A stretch of DNA of 11,381 bases, taken from positions 1 to 11,381 of the forward strand of contig DATGUM010000001.1 of the NCBI GenBank assembly GCA_035301345.1, given 5' to 3'. A program made the translations under genes and the position numbers. Below, one piece after another: positions 1-6,919 of this stretch. The notes under the pieces are model-generated. The model was not told where the DNA came from. It worked only from the letters and a program-made list of their open reading frames with translations, and did not search any database. Positions within the stretch are counted from its first letter, which is position 1; each line of letters starts with the position of its first letter. The DNA is from CALAMD01 sp035301345 (GTDB taxonomy: Bacteria; Bacillota; Bacilli; Bacillales; Amphibacillaceae).

Positions 1-120
1 CGCCTGCGGGAAGGTAATGAGATAGGTGGTAACCTATTTCATTACACGTATCCGAAAATCCCTAGAACCGACATGATAATGGAGGTTCTAGAAGTTGAGG
101 TCGTCCCGCGGCAAGCGTAG
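1..120 (+). ncRNA. Unassigned structured element, possible RNA gene or mobile-element 3' end (partial)
   Basis: I do not recognise this segment. Three stems are visible. A closing stem pairs bases 2-10 with 105-112 (GCC, a bulged T, GCGGG against CCCGCGGC). A 14-bp hairpin pairs 14-27 with 32-45 (one G-T pair, 4-base loop). An 8-bp perfect hairpin pairs 62-69 (CTAGAACC) with 84-91 (GGTTCTAG). By hand count GC is about 49%, against about 22% in 181-300, so the element differs from its flank. Frame 1 is also open from the edge to TAG at 118-120 and ends MEVLEVEVVPRQA, so it could instead be the C-terminal tail of a truncated gene. A 3' coding tail overlapping a structured RNA is the arrangement seen at tnpB/omega-RNA ends of IS200/IS605 elements, but I see no diagnostic motif. 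It does not match tmRNA, RNase P, SRP, T-box or riboswitch cores that I know. Strand is inferred from the open frame only. Confidence 0.3.
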
Positions 121-160
121 TATAGTTCTGAAACGATCACCCGCAAAAAGTGAAGTATAT

Positions 161-175
161 ATCACCTGTGGTGAT
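161..175. repeat. Short perfect hairpin downstream of the structured element
   Basis: ATCACC (161-166) and GGTGAT (170-175) form a 6-bp perfect stem with a 3-base loop. The sequence after it is AT-rich but has no uninterrupted T run, so it is a poor intrinsic terminator. It could be a subterminal hairpin of a mobile-element end if 1-120 is one, or a weak 3' hairpin of the upstream transcript. The pairing is seen; the role is inference. Confidence 0.35.
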
Positions 176-212
176 TTAAAAGTTATTTAATAAAATAATC
201 TATACAAAAGAT

Positions 213-240
213 GGTATTTTGAACGTATATATTAAATACC
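213..240. repeat. Inverted repeat upstream of the pcrB promoters
   Basis: GGTATTT (213-219) is repeated inverted as AAATACC (234-240), 7 bp per arm with a 14-base AT-rich spacer. It lies just upstream of the -35 candidate at 250. It could be an operator half-site pair or chance in an AT-rich stretch; nothing identifies a regulator. Confidence 0.2.
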
Positions 241-249
241 CACGAATAT

Positions 250-277
250 TTGACTCAATCGAAAATTAGAAAATACT
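250..277 (+). promoter_or_regulatory. Candidate sigma-A promoter P1 of the pcrB operon
   Basis: TTGACT (250-255) matches five of six bases of the -35 consensus. AATACT (272-277) matches four of six of the -10, with a 16-bp spacer. The upstream sequence is very A/T-rich, as in UP elements. It overlaps closely with the second candidate just downstream, so the two may act in tandem or only one may be used. Confidence 0.4.
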
Positions 278-305
278 CTGTAACTGATTAAAAATTTGTT
301 ATACT
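278..305 (+). promoter_or_regulatory. Candidate extended -10 promoter P2 of the pcrB operon
   Basis: TATACT (300-305) is preceded by TGT (297-299), an extended -10 (TGn) arrangement. A weak -35 (CTGTAA, 278-283) stands 16 bp upstream. Initiation near 312 would leave a 5' leader of about 28 bases that includes the GGAGGA ribosome binding site at 327-332. This is the best-placed promoter for pcrB. Confidence 0.55.
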
Positions 306-339
306 AAAGAGACGGATGTAACAAACGGAGGAATAACGA

Positions 340-1038
340 GTGAATAATCAAATGAAACATTGGCAACATGTGTTTAAACTAGATCCAGCAAAAGAAATAA
401 CTGATGACGCCATCGAAGCTATTTGCTTGTCTGGGACGGATGCAATTATCGTAGGCGGCACAGACGATGTGACCGCAGAAAATGTTTATGACTTATTGAT
501 GCGGATACAGCGATATGAATTGCCAATTATTTTAGAAATTTCAACAATGGATGCGATTGTTTACGGATTTGATTATTATTTCATTCCGATGGTTATGAAT
601 AGCAAAGATAAAAAGTGGATGATGGACATCCAACATGAAGCAATCAAGCAGTTTCGACCATTTATTGATTGGCAAGAGATGGTCGCTGAAGGGTATTGTA
701 TTTTAAATGAACGAGCGAAAGCATATGAACGAGCAGCGTGTAAAATGCCAGATGAAGATGCCGTTATTGCTTATGCTGACATGGCAGAACATATATTTAA
801 TTTTCCAATTTTTTACATAGAATATAGCGGAACGTACGGGTCCCCCGAGCTCGTCGAACGAGTGAAGTATTCTTTAGACCGTACATTGTTGTTTTACGGG
901 GGCGGAATAGCAAGTGAGACCGAAGCGAAAGAAATGAAAGAACACGCAGATGTGATTGTCGTTGGCAATGTTATTTATACGAACCTACCATCTGCACTAC
1001 AGACAGTTTCTGCTATAAAAGGTACTGAAAAGATATAA
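340..1038 (+). CDS. pcrB: Heptaprenylglyceryl phosphate synthase PcrB
   Basis: Prenyltransferase of the GGGP-synthase family that joins a long prenyl chain (heptaprenyl diphosphate in Bacillus) to sn-glycerol-1-phosphate, the bacterial counterpart of archaeal ether-lipid synthesis. The protein is 232 residues, close to the roughly 228 of Bacillus PcrB, and is a single TIM barrel. Recognisable blocks are HVFKLDP near residue 10, SGTDAIIVGGTDDVT (31-45), YFIPMVMNS (80-88), FYIEYSGTYG (158-167) and the C-terminal phosphate-binding strands FYGGGIAS (185-192) and ADVIVVGN (203-210). The start is GTG at 340, placed 7 bases after GGAGGA. The N-terminus then lines up with Bacillus PcrB, whereas the in-frame ATG at 352 is too far from the site. 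It is first gene of the operon and ends one base before the earliest in-frame pcrA start codon. The exact prenyl length used here is inferred from family. Confidence 0.95.
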   Translation: MNNQMKHWQHVFKLDPAKEITDDAIEAICLSGTDAIIVGGTDDVTAENVYDLLMRIQRYELPIILEISTMDAIVYGFDYYFIPMVMNSKDKKWMMDIQHEAIKQFRPFIDWQEMVAEGYCILNERAKAYERAACKMPDEDAVIAYADMAEHIFNFPIFYIEYSGTYGSPELVERVKYSLDRTLLFYGGGIASETEAKEMKEHADVIVVGNVIYTNLPSALQTVSAIKGTEKI

Positions 1039-1043
1039 GGTGG
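1037..1043 (+). promoter_or_regulatory. Ribosome binding site that sets the pcrA start
   Basis: AAGGTGG overlaps the pcrB stop codon (TAA, 1036-1038) and contains the GTG codons at 1040 and 1043. It stands 8 bases before TTG at 1052, the ideal distance. The in-frame GTG codons inside or touching the site cannot use it, so the site argues for TTG 1052 and for translational coupling to pcrB. Confidence 0.6.
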
Positions 1044-1051
1044 TGCAACAG

Positions 1052-3274
1052 TTGAGTCAAACGATTAATGAATTGTTAACACAGTTAAATAAAGAACAAC
1101 GAGAAGCAGTGAAGCATACAGAAGGACCACTTTTAGTTATGGCAGGAGCAGGCAGTGGAAAAACGCGCGTGCTAACATACCGAATCGCTTATTTAATTCA
1201 AGAAAAATTCGTATCGCCACACAATATTTTAGCGATTACGTTTACGAATAAAGCAGCTCGAGAAATGAAGCAACGTGTGCATGCATTAGTTGGTCAAGGA
1301 AGCGAGCGAATGCTCGTGTCAACGTTCCACTCGATGTGTGTGCGTATTTTACGAAGGCACATTGACCGGATTGGATACGATTCGAACTTTACAATTATCG
1401 ATCAAACGGATCAAGTGTCGGTTATGCGACAAGTTTTAAAAGACTTAAATATCGATCCAAAAAGCTATCATCCACGTGCGATGTTAGCGCAAATAAGTAC
1501 GGCGAAAAATGAATTGAAAACGCCGAAGCAATATGCAGAAAAAGCGCACGGATTTTATGAAAAACAAATTTCAGATATTTATACAGCTTACCAAAAAATG
1601 TTAAGTAAAAATGAGGCGCTTGATTTTGACGATTTAATTATGCAGACAGTGGTATTGTTTAAGCGTGTACCAGACATCTTGACGTATTATCAAAATCGTT
1701 TTCAATACATTCACGTTGATGAGTATCAAGATACGAACTATGCTCAATATTATTTAGTGAATCAATTAGCAAAACGATATAAAAACTTATGCGTCGTTGG
1801 AGATTCTGATCAGTCAATTTATCGTTGGCGTGGTGCGGATATAAAAAACATCTTGTCATTTGAACAAGACTATGAGCATGCGAAAGTTATTTTACTTGAG
1901 CAAAACTATCGATCGACAAAAACAATTTTAGAAGCGGCTAACGCTGTTATTGAAAAAAACACGAGTCGTAAGCCGAAGAAATTATGGACGGAAAATGATG
2001 AAGGTGAGAAAATCACTTATTATAAAGGTAATACAGAACGTTATGAAGCCTTGTACGTCGTTGAGCAAATTCACGACTTGTTGAACGATAAAGGATACGC
2101 ACCTTCAGACATTGCTGTATTATACCGAACAAATGCCCAATCGCGTGCTATTGAGGAAGCGTTAGTGAAGTCAGCGACTGATTATCAAATCGTCGGGGGC
2201 ACGAAATTCTACGACCGAAAAGAAATTAAAGATATGATAGCTTATCTTCGTTTATTAACGAACCCGAATGACGATATGAGTTTTGAGCGTATCGTTAACG
2301 AACCGAAACGTGGGATTGGTGCAACGTCTGTCGAACGACTGCGAGCGTATGCGATGATGCACGATATTTCTTTTTCAGAAGCGGTTAAAGAAGTTGATTT
2401 TACAGGCGTGACGAAACGAGCCGCAAATGCTTTGGCAAATTTTGGTGAGATGATTGAATCACTTGCTAAACAGCAAGAGTTTTTAAGTGCAACTGAGATG
2501 GTTGAGCAAGTGTTAGAGCAAACAGGCTATGAAAAAATGTTGCTTGAAGAGCGCACATTAGAAGCACAAAGTCGACTAGAAAACTTAGAAGAGTTTAAAT
2601 CAGTTACGCAAGAGTTCGAAAAAAATAATGCAGAAAATACGTCGCTCGTTCACTTTTTAACAGAACTTGCTCTTATTGCAGATATCGATTCTGTCGATGA
2701 AGAAGATCCAGAAGCTGAAAAAAAGGTGACACTGATGACGTTACACGCTGCAAAGGGGCTCGAATTTCCTGTCGTCTTTTTAATCGGTATGGAAGAGAAT
2801 GTCTTCCCGCATAGCCGGTCAATGACTGATGAAATTGAGATGGAAGAAGAGCGTCGTCTCGCTTATGTTGGGATTACACGAGCGGAGCAAAAGTTATATT
2901 TAACGCATGCAGCGATGCGCACATTATACGGGAAAACGAATTATCATACGATGAGTCGCTTTATTACAGAAATCCCGGAACAATATATCGACGGTCTTAA
3001 AGAAAGTGCACAGCCGCGCTCAATGACTTTTGATGAAGGAATAAACGCGGACGTGCCGAAGAGAAAATCGAGAAGAATATCTACGAAGCGTGAGTCAGGC
3101 GCTGAACAAATGGCTTGGCAAGCAGGAGATAAAGCAAAACATAAAATGTGGGGTGTTGGTACAGTCGTTAAAACGAGTGGACAAGGTGATGACTTAGAAT
3201 TAGACATTGCTTTTCCTGCACCGACAGGGATTAAACGTTTATTAGCAAAATTTGCTCCAATTACGAAAGAGTAA
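1052..3274 (+). CDS. pcrA: ATP-dependent DNA helicase PcrA (UvrD/Rep family)
   Basis: Essential superfamily 1A 3'-to-5' helicase for repair, plasmid rolling-circle replication and clearing of RecA or RNA polymerase. Numbered from TTG 1052 (740 residues), all core motifs are intact: Walker A AGAGSGKT (31-38, Lys37), motif II DEYQD (223-227), motif III GDSDQSIYRWRG (250-261), motif IV QNYRST (284-289), motif V TLMTLHAAKGLEFPVV (560-575) and motif VI EEERRLAYVGITRA (598-611, Arg610). Lys37, Asp223-Glu224 and Arg610 fall at the numbering known for Geobacillus PcrA, which supports this start. A longer form from GTG 1040 would add four residues. The tail from about 688 (GDKAKHKMWGVGTVV...) is the Tudor-like domain that contacts RNA polymerase, joined by a basic, poorly conserved linker (about 650-685). 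It lies second in the operon, coupled to pcrB and 13 bases before ligA. Confidence 0.97.
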   Translation: MSQTINELLTQLNKEQREAVKHTEGPLLVMAGAGSGKTRVLTYRIAYLIQEKFVSPHNILAITFTNKAAREMKQRVHALVGQGSERMLVSTFHSMCVRILRRHIDRIGYDSNFTIIDQTDQVSVMRQVLKDLNIDPKSYHPRAMLAQISTAKNELKTPKQYAEKAHGFYEKQISDIYTAYQKMLSKNEALDFDDLIMQTVVLFKRVPDILTYYQNRFQYIHVDEYQDTNYAQYYLVNQLAKRYKNLCVVGDSDQSIYRWRGADIKNILSFEQDYEHAKVILLEQNYRSTKTILEAANAVIEKNTSRKPKKLWTENDEGEKITYYKGNTERYEALYVVEQIHDLLNDKGYAPSDIAVLYRTNAQSRAIEEALVKSATDYQIVGGTKFYDRKEIKDMIAYLRLLTNPNDDMSFERIVNEPKRGIGATSVERLRAYAMMHDISFSEAVKEVDFTGVTKRAANALANFGEMIESLAKQQEFLSATEMVEQVLEQTGYEKMLLEERTLEAQSRLENLEEFKSVTQEFEKNNAENTSLVHFLTELALIADIDSVDEEDPEAEKKVTLMTLHAAKGLEFPVVFLIGMEENVFPHSRSMTDEIEMEEERRLAYVGITRAEQKLYLTHAAMRTLYGKTNYHTMSRFITEIPEQYIDGLKESAQPRSMTFDEGINADVPKRKSRRISTKRESGAEQMAWQAGDKAKHKMWGVGTVVKTSGQGDDLELDIAFPAPTGIKRLLAKFAPITKE

Positions 3275-3287
3275 ATGAGGTGTTAGT

Positions 3288-5306
3288 TTGTTAACGAAAG
3301 AACAAGCGAAAGAAAAAATAAAAGAATATACAGATACGTTAAATCGATACGGACACGAGTATTATGTGCTAGATCAACCAACAGTGCCCGATGTCACGTA
3401 TGACAAAATGCTCCGAGAGTTACAACTACTAGAAGAAGAGTATCCAGCACTCGTTCTAGCGGATTCACCAACGCAACGTGTCGGAGGAGAACCACTTGAA
3501 CATTTTGAAAAAGTTGAACATATAGAAGCGATGTATAGTTTAGGGAATGCTTTTAATAACGAAGAGCTTCGTGAATTTGATCAACGAATCAAACGAATCA
3601 TTGGTGAGTCTGTTGAATACGTTTGTGAGCTTAAGCTAGACGGCTTAGCTATTTCATTGACGTATGAAAACGGATGGCTCATTAGAGGTGCAACGCGTGG
3701 TGACGGTTCAATTGGTGAAGAGATTACGAGTAATTTGCGAACGATTAGAAGTGTCCCGTTATCTGTAGAAGAAACAGGCATGTTCGAAATACGCGGAGAA
3801 GCATTTATGCCTCAGCAATCATTTATTACATTGAACAAAGAAAGAGAACAAAATGATAAACAACTTTTTGCGAATCCACGTAATGCTGCAGCAGGGTCAC
3901 TCAGACAACTTGATCCGCAAATTGCAGCTGATCGAAACTTAGACGTTTATTTATTTGGAATTGGTGCATGGGAAGGAAAGCACTGCGAAACTCATAGTGA
4001 ACGATTACAATATTTAACGTCTTTAGGGTTTAAAATTAACCCTGAGTGGCGCCGCTGTGGAACGATTGACGAAGTGATTGCTTACGTCGAAGAATGGACA
4101 GATAAACGCGCGCAATTACCGTATGATATTGATGGTATCGTTATTAAAGTAAATGATCTTAATCAACAAGAAGAACTAGGCTATACCGCACGAAATCCGC
4201 GCTGGGCTGTAGCTTATAAGTTTCCTGCAACAGAAGGAATAACTAAAATTATTGATGTTGAATTAAGCGTCGGACGAACAGGTGTTATTACGCCGACAGC
4301 TATTTTAGAACCAGTTTTTATCGACGGTTCAACGGTGCAACGAGCGACACTTCATAATAAAGATTTTATTGACGAACACGACTTTCGAATTGGTGACACA
4401 GTCGTTTTAAAAAAGGCCGGTGACATTATTCCAAAAGTCGTTCGAGTCGTCGAAGAAGAGCGAACTGGAAACGAATTACGTTATGAAATGCCAGAAAATT
4501 GTCCCGCATGTGATAACGAACTCGTTCATCTAGATGACGAAGTAGCACTTCGCTGTATGAATCCTAACTGTCCTGCTCAAATATTAGAAGGTGTGATACA
4601 TTTCGTCTCACGTTTAGCAATGAATATCGACGGTTTTGGCGAAAAGGTATCTGAACAATTGTTTAATGAAGGACTTGTAACAACACTTGTAGACATATAT
4701 CGACTAGAGAAGGAAAAGCTACTGACACTTGAACGAATGGGTGAAAAATCTGTTAACAATCTATTACAAGCGATTGAACAGTCAAAAGAAAATTCTTTAG
4801 AAAAGCTACTCTTTGGTTTAGGTATTCGTCACATTGGTGAGAAAGCAGCTCGTATTTTAGCCATGTCATTTGAAACGATGGAAAATATCGAACGAGCGAC
4901 GTACGAGGATTTTGTCGCTATTGATGAAATTGGCGAAAAGATGGCCGATTCATTAGCAATATATTTCCAAGAAGAAAAGGTCATCCAATTACTAAAGGAG
5001 TTTAATGACCTCGGAATAAATATGACGTACAAAGGACCAAAGCTGCAAGCGGAAGAGACGAATATTCACTCTGCTTTTACAAATAAAACATTTGTTTTAA
5101 CAGGAAAGCTTGAGCAATTTACGAGAGGCGAATTAAAAGAAAAAATTGAAAATAAAGGTGGCAAGGTTACTGGCAGTGTGAGTGGCAATACAGATGTCGT
5201 CGTTGCCGGTGAAGCAGCAGGTTCAAAATATACACGAGCAGTAGAATTAGGCATTGATATTTGGGATGAAGAACAACTACTCACTGTATTGGCAGAGGAG
5301 GAATGA
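3288..5306 (+). CDS. ligA: NAD+-dependent DNA ligase LigA
   Basis: Essential bacterial DNA ligase that seals nicks in replication and repair using NAD+. The 672-residue length is typical, and domains appear in the expected order. The Ia domain is at the N-terminus (HEYYVLDQPTVPD, 23-35). The nucleotidyltransferase has the adenylation motif KLDG with Lys116. The OB fold runs from about 320 (ELSVGRTGVITPTA). A four-cysteine zinc finger uses Cys405, Cys408, Cys423 and Cys428. Helix-hairpin-helix repeats span about 440-580 and the BRCT domain about 594-672 (FVLTGKLEQFTRGE). The start is TTG 3288, five bases after a TGAGGTG site, and gives an N-terminus aligning with Bacillus LigA. The nearby ATG at 3276 hits a stop after three codons. 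The pcrA-ligA pair and operon position match other Bacillales. Nothing appears truncated or mutated. Confidence 0.97.
   Translation: MLTKEQAKEKIKEYTDTLNRYGHEYYVLDQPTVPDVTYDKMLRELQLLEEEYPALVLADSPTQRVGGEPLEHFEKVEHIEAMYSLGNAFNNEELREFDQRIKRIIGESVEYVCELKLDGLAISLTYENGWLIRGATRGDGSIGEEITSNLRTIRSVPLSVEETGMFEIRGEAFMPQQSFITLNKEREQNDKQLFANPRNAAAGSLRQLDPQIAADRNLDVYLFGIGAWEGKHCETHSERLQYLTSLGFKINPEWRRCGTIDEVIAYVEEWTDKRAQLPYDIDGIVIKVNDLNQQEELGYTARNPRWAVAYKFPATEGITKIIDVELSVGRTGVITPTAILEPVFIDGSTVQRATLHNKDFIDEHDFRIGDTVVLKKAGDIIPKVVRVVEEERTGNELRYEMPENCPACDNELVHLDDEVALRCMNPNCPAQILEGVIHFVSRLAMNIDGFGEKVSEQLFNEGLVTTLVDIYRLEKEKLLTLERMGEKSVNNLLQAIEQSKENSLEKLLFGLGIRHIGEKAARILAMSFETMENIERATYEDFVAIDEIGEKMADSLAIYFQEEKVIQLLKEFNDLGINMTYKGPKLQAEETNIHSAFTNKTFVLTGKLEQFTRGELKEKIENKGGKVTGSVSGNTDVVVAGEAAGSKYTRAVELGIDIWDEEQLLTVLAEEE
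5297..5301 (+). promoter_or_regulatory. Ribosome binding site that sets the camS start
   Basis: GGAGG lies inside the last codons of ligA. It is only 1 base from ATG 5303 but 7 bases from the in-frame GTG 5309, so spacing favours GTG. Initiation at GTG also removes the 4-base overlap with ligA. Confidence 0.55.
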
Positions 5307-5308
5307 AT

Positions 5309-6430
5309 GTGAACAAGAAAGTTACGTATAGTATTTTCATAGTATTGATACTCCTCATAAGTGCAAGTTGTGCGCCGAAAGAAAAAGAGGAAGAAGTATT
5401 ACAATCATCTGATGAGCAAGAAGAACAAGAAATTTCAATTGTTCCGAGCTATCAATTGTCTAAAAAGAATTACCGCATGATTTTACCGTTTCGCCCGAGT
5501 GAAGCACGCGGAGTGATTACCGGGCAAATAAAAAACCGTTTAGATATTGATGAAATGGAAGACGCACTAAGACGTCATTCAACAGAAGCATTTGATCCTG
5601 AAAAGTATTACTATGAAGAAGGACAATACTTAGATGAAAAAATGGTTAAAAAGTTAATTGATGATTTAAACCCTGATCGCCCAAGTCCAGATGCTAAGAA
5701 AAAAGAACACGAAGAAAACCCGCGAATTTTATCGCATATATTAGAACAGAACTATTTAAACAAAACAGAAAATAACTCTTTAGAGCTCGTCGGAGTTTCT
5801 ATCGGCATTGCACTTAAATCCGTTTATGAATTTGAAGCAGAGGGAAAAGGCCCATACTTTCACGACATTCCAAAAAGTGAACTATTGAGTAAAGGGAATG
5901 AAATTGCTGAAGATGTTTTAGCTGAACTGCGTGAAATAGAAGAATTAGCTGATGTACCTATCATGATTGCCCTTTACCGTGAAGAAGAGGAATCATCGCC
6001 TATTCCAGGGAATTTCGTTGCGAAAACTCTCGTTGAAGGTGCCGGACAATCACTTGGTAAATGGGAAACGATAGAAGAAAAATATGTGTTATTCCCGTCA
6101 GATAAGGCAAAGGATGACTACTTTGATGATTATGAAGTAGTGAATGAATTCGGGAAGAAAATTTCGACGTATTTCCCTAACTATGTCGGAGTTATCGGAA
6201 AAGGGTTTTACTTACACGATGAATTGAAAACATTAAGCTTGGAAGTGCCGATAGAATTTTACGGCAGTGCTGAAGTCGTTGGCTTCTCACAATATGTGTA
6301 TGGACTCGTCTTAGAAATGTTCCCGGAACATTATGATTTAGAAATTAAAATTACGTCAAGTGATCAAGTAGAGAGCATTATTTATCGCGAAGCTGGTGAA
6401 GAAGAACCAACTGTCCACGTTTTCCATTAA
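5309..6430 (+). CDS. camS: CamS family lipoprotein (sex pheromone cAM373-type precursor)
   Basis: Membrane-anchored lipoprotein of the CamS/YerH family, whose core function is not established. In staphylococci and enterococci its cleaved signal peptide gives a heptapeptide pheromone (cAM373, AIFILAS) that triggers conjugation of some enterococcal plasmids. From GTG 5309 the protein has 373 residues. It has a short basic start (NKKVTYS), a hydrophobic core IFIVLILLI and a lipobox ending SAS-Cys21, then a charged, Glu-rich linker (about 24-42). The mature domain has family-like blocks such as NYRMILPFRPSEARG and PNYVGVIGKGFYLHD. Serine at -3 of the lipobox is less common than leucine but allowed. 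ATG 5303 would add two residues and overlap ligA. It is the last gene of the pcrB operon, as in S. aureus, and no intrinsic terminator is evident after it. That this species makes an active pheromone is inference. Confidence 0.9.
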   Translation: MNKKVTYSIFIVLILLISASCAPKEKEEEVLQSSDEQEEQEISIVPSYQLSKKNYRMILPFRPSEARGVITGQIKNRLDIDEMEDALRRHSTEAFDPEKYYYEEGQYLDEKMVKKLIDDLNPDRPSPDAKKKEHEENPRILSHILEQNYLNKTENNSLELVGVSIGIALKSVYEFEAEGKGPYFHDIPKSELLSKGNEIAEDVLAELREIEELADVPIMIALYREEEESSPIPGNFVAKTLVEGAGQSLGKWETIEEKYVLFPSDKAKDDYFDDYEVVNEFGKKISTYFPNYVGVIGKGFYLHDELKTLSLEVPIEFYGSAEVVGFSQYVYGLVLEMFPEHYDLEIKITSSDQVESIIYREAGEEEPTVHVFH

Positions 6431-6484
6431 ACGACGAACGTATGTGATATGAGAGTTGGATTTGCTACAATAACAAAGCTTCTG

Positions 6485-6516
6485 TTATCATGAAAGACGG
6501 TGCATTATGTTATAAT
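6485..6516 (+). promoter_or_regulatory. Extended -10 promoter for the gatCAB operon
   Basis: TATAAT (6511-6516) is a perfect -10 and is preceded by TGT (6508-6510), an extended -10. The best -35 candidate, TTATCA (6485-6490), is 20 bp away and so not ideal, but TGn promoters tolerate this. Initiation near 6523 gives a leader of about 90 bases before the gatC start, with no recognised riboswitch or T-box. The 183-bp camS-gatC gap holds nothing else that I can support. Confidence 0.65.
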
Positions 6517-6613
6517 AGGGATGCATGTAATTTTTTAAACAGATAAATAATCATAAAAACTTATAAAAGCATAAAGCGTTTTGCTGTTGTGCACGTTTAC
6601 GGAGGTGGATAAA

Positions 6614-6907
6614 ATGACACGATTATCAAGTGAACAAATAAAGAAAATCGCTGACGCTATTCGCGTAGCAGTGACAGATGAAGAAGCAGAGAAATATGCG
6701 GCTGAATTAAGTGAACAATTAAAAGTTGCGGGAGAACTTCAAGATTTAAATACAGATGAAGTTGAACCGACAACTCACGGAAATATGGCTTTCCACAATG
6801 TGATGCGAAAAGACGAACCGAAACATACGATTACACAAGAAGAAGCTTTAAATAACGCTCCAGAACACGAAGATGGACATTTCAAAGTACCAGCAATTAT
6901 GGAGTAA
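6614..6907 (+). CDS. gatC: Asp-tRNA(Asn)/Glu-tRNA(Gln) amidotransferase subunit C
   Basis: Small subunit that wraps between GatA and GatB and stabilises the amidotransferase complex. The protein has 97 residues, as usual for the family (96 in Bacillus). Family blocks are visible: LSSEQIKKIADAIRVAVTDEE near the N-terminus, the conserved NTDEVEPTTH at about 48-57, and the C-terminal VMRKDEP, NAPEHEDGHFKVP. The start is ATG 6614, 6 bases after GGAGGTG (6601-6607). An in-frame TTG at 6581 would add 11 residues (LLCTFTEVDK) that span the ribosome binding site and match no GatC, so it was not used. It is the first gene of gatCAB, 12 bases before gatA, behind a strong promoter. Confidence 0.95.
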   Translation: MTRLSSEQIKKIADAIRVAVTDEEAEKYAAELSEQLKVAGELQDLNTDEVEPTTHGNMAFHNVMRKDEPKHTITQEEALNNAPEHEDGHFKVPAIME

Positions 6908-6919
6908 GGAGGACAAAAC

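Noticed and set aside
1..120. T-box leader, tmRNA, RNase P or known riboswitch
   Set aside because: No T-box antiterminator consensus, no tRNA-like ends and none of the conserved cores of these classes; the nearest gene, pcrB, is not a usual target of them.
1659..1859. Minus-strand open frame within pcrA
   Set aside because: Antisense to the motif II-III region of an intact helicase; no ribosome binding site and no recognisable protein features. The same applies to minus-strand frames at 2944-3207, 3581-3781, 4577-5284, 6775-7050, 7609-7938, 9041-9506 and 10002-10574.
6469..6488. ATAACA/TGTTAT hairpin as a camS terminator
   Set aside because: Only a 6-bp AT-rich stem with no T run after it; it overlaps the -35 region of the gatC promoter instead.
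6581..6613. Longer gatC from TTG 6581
   Set aside because: The added residues are encoded across the GGAGGTG ribosome binding site and match no GatC N-terminus; ATG 6614 fits both spacing and family length.
6523..6613. Riboswitch in the gatCAB leader
   Set aside because: The leader is about 90 bases, AT-rich, with only weak pairings (AGCA with TGCT near 6567-6592) and no known aptamer core.
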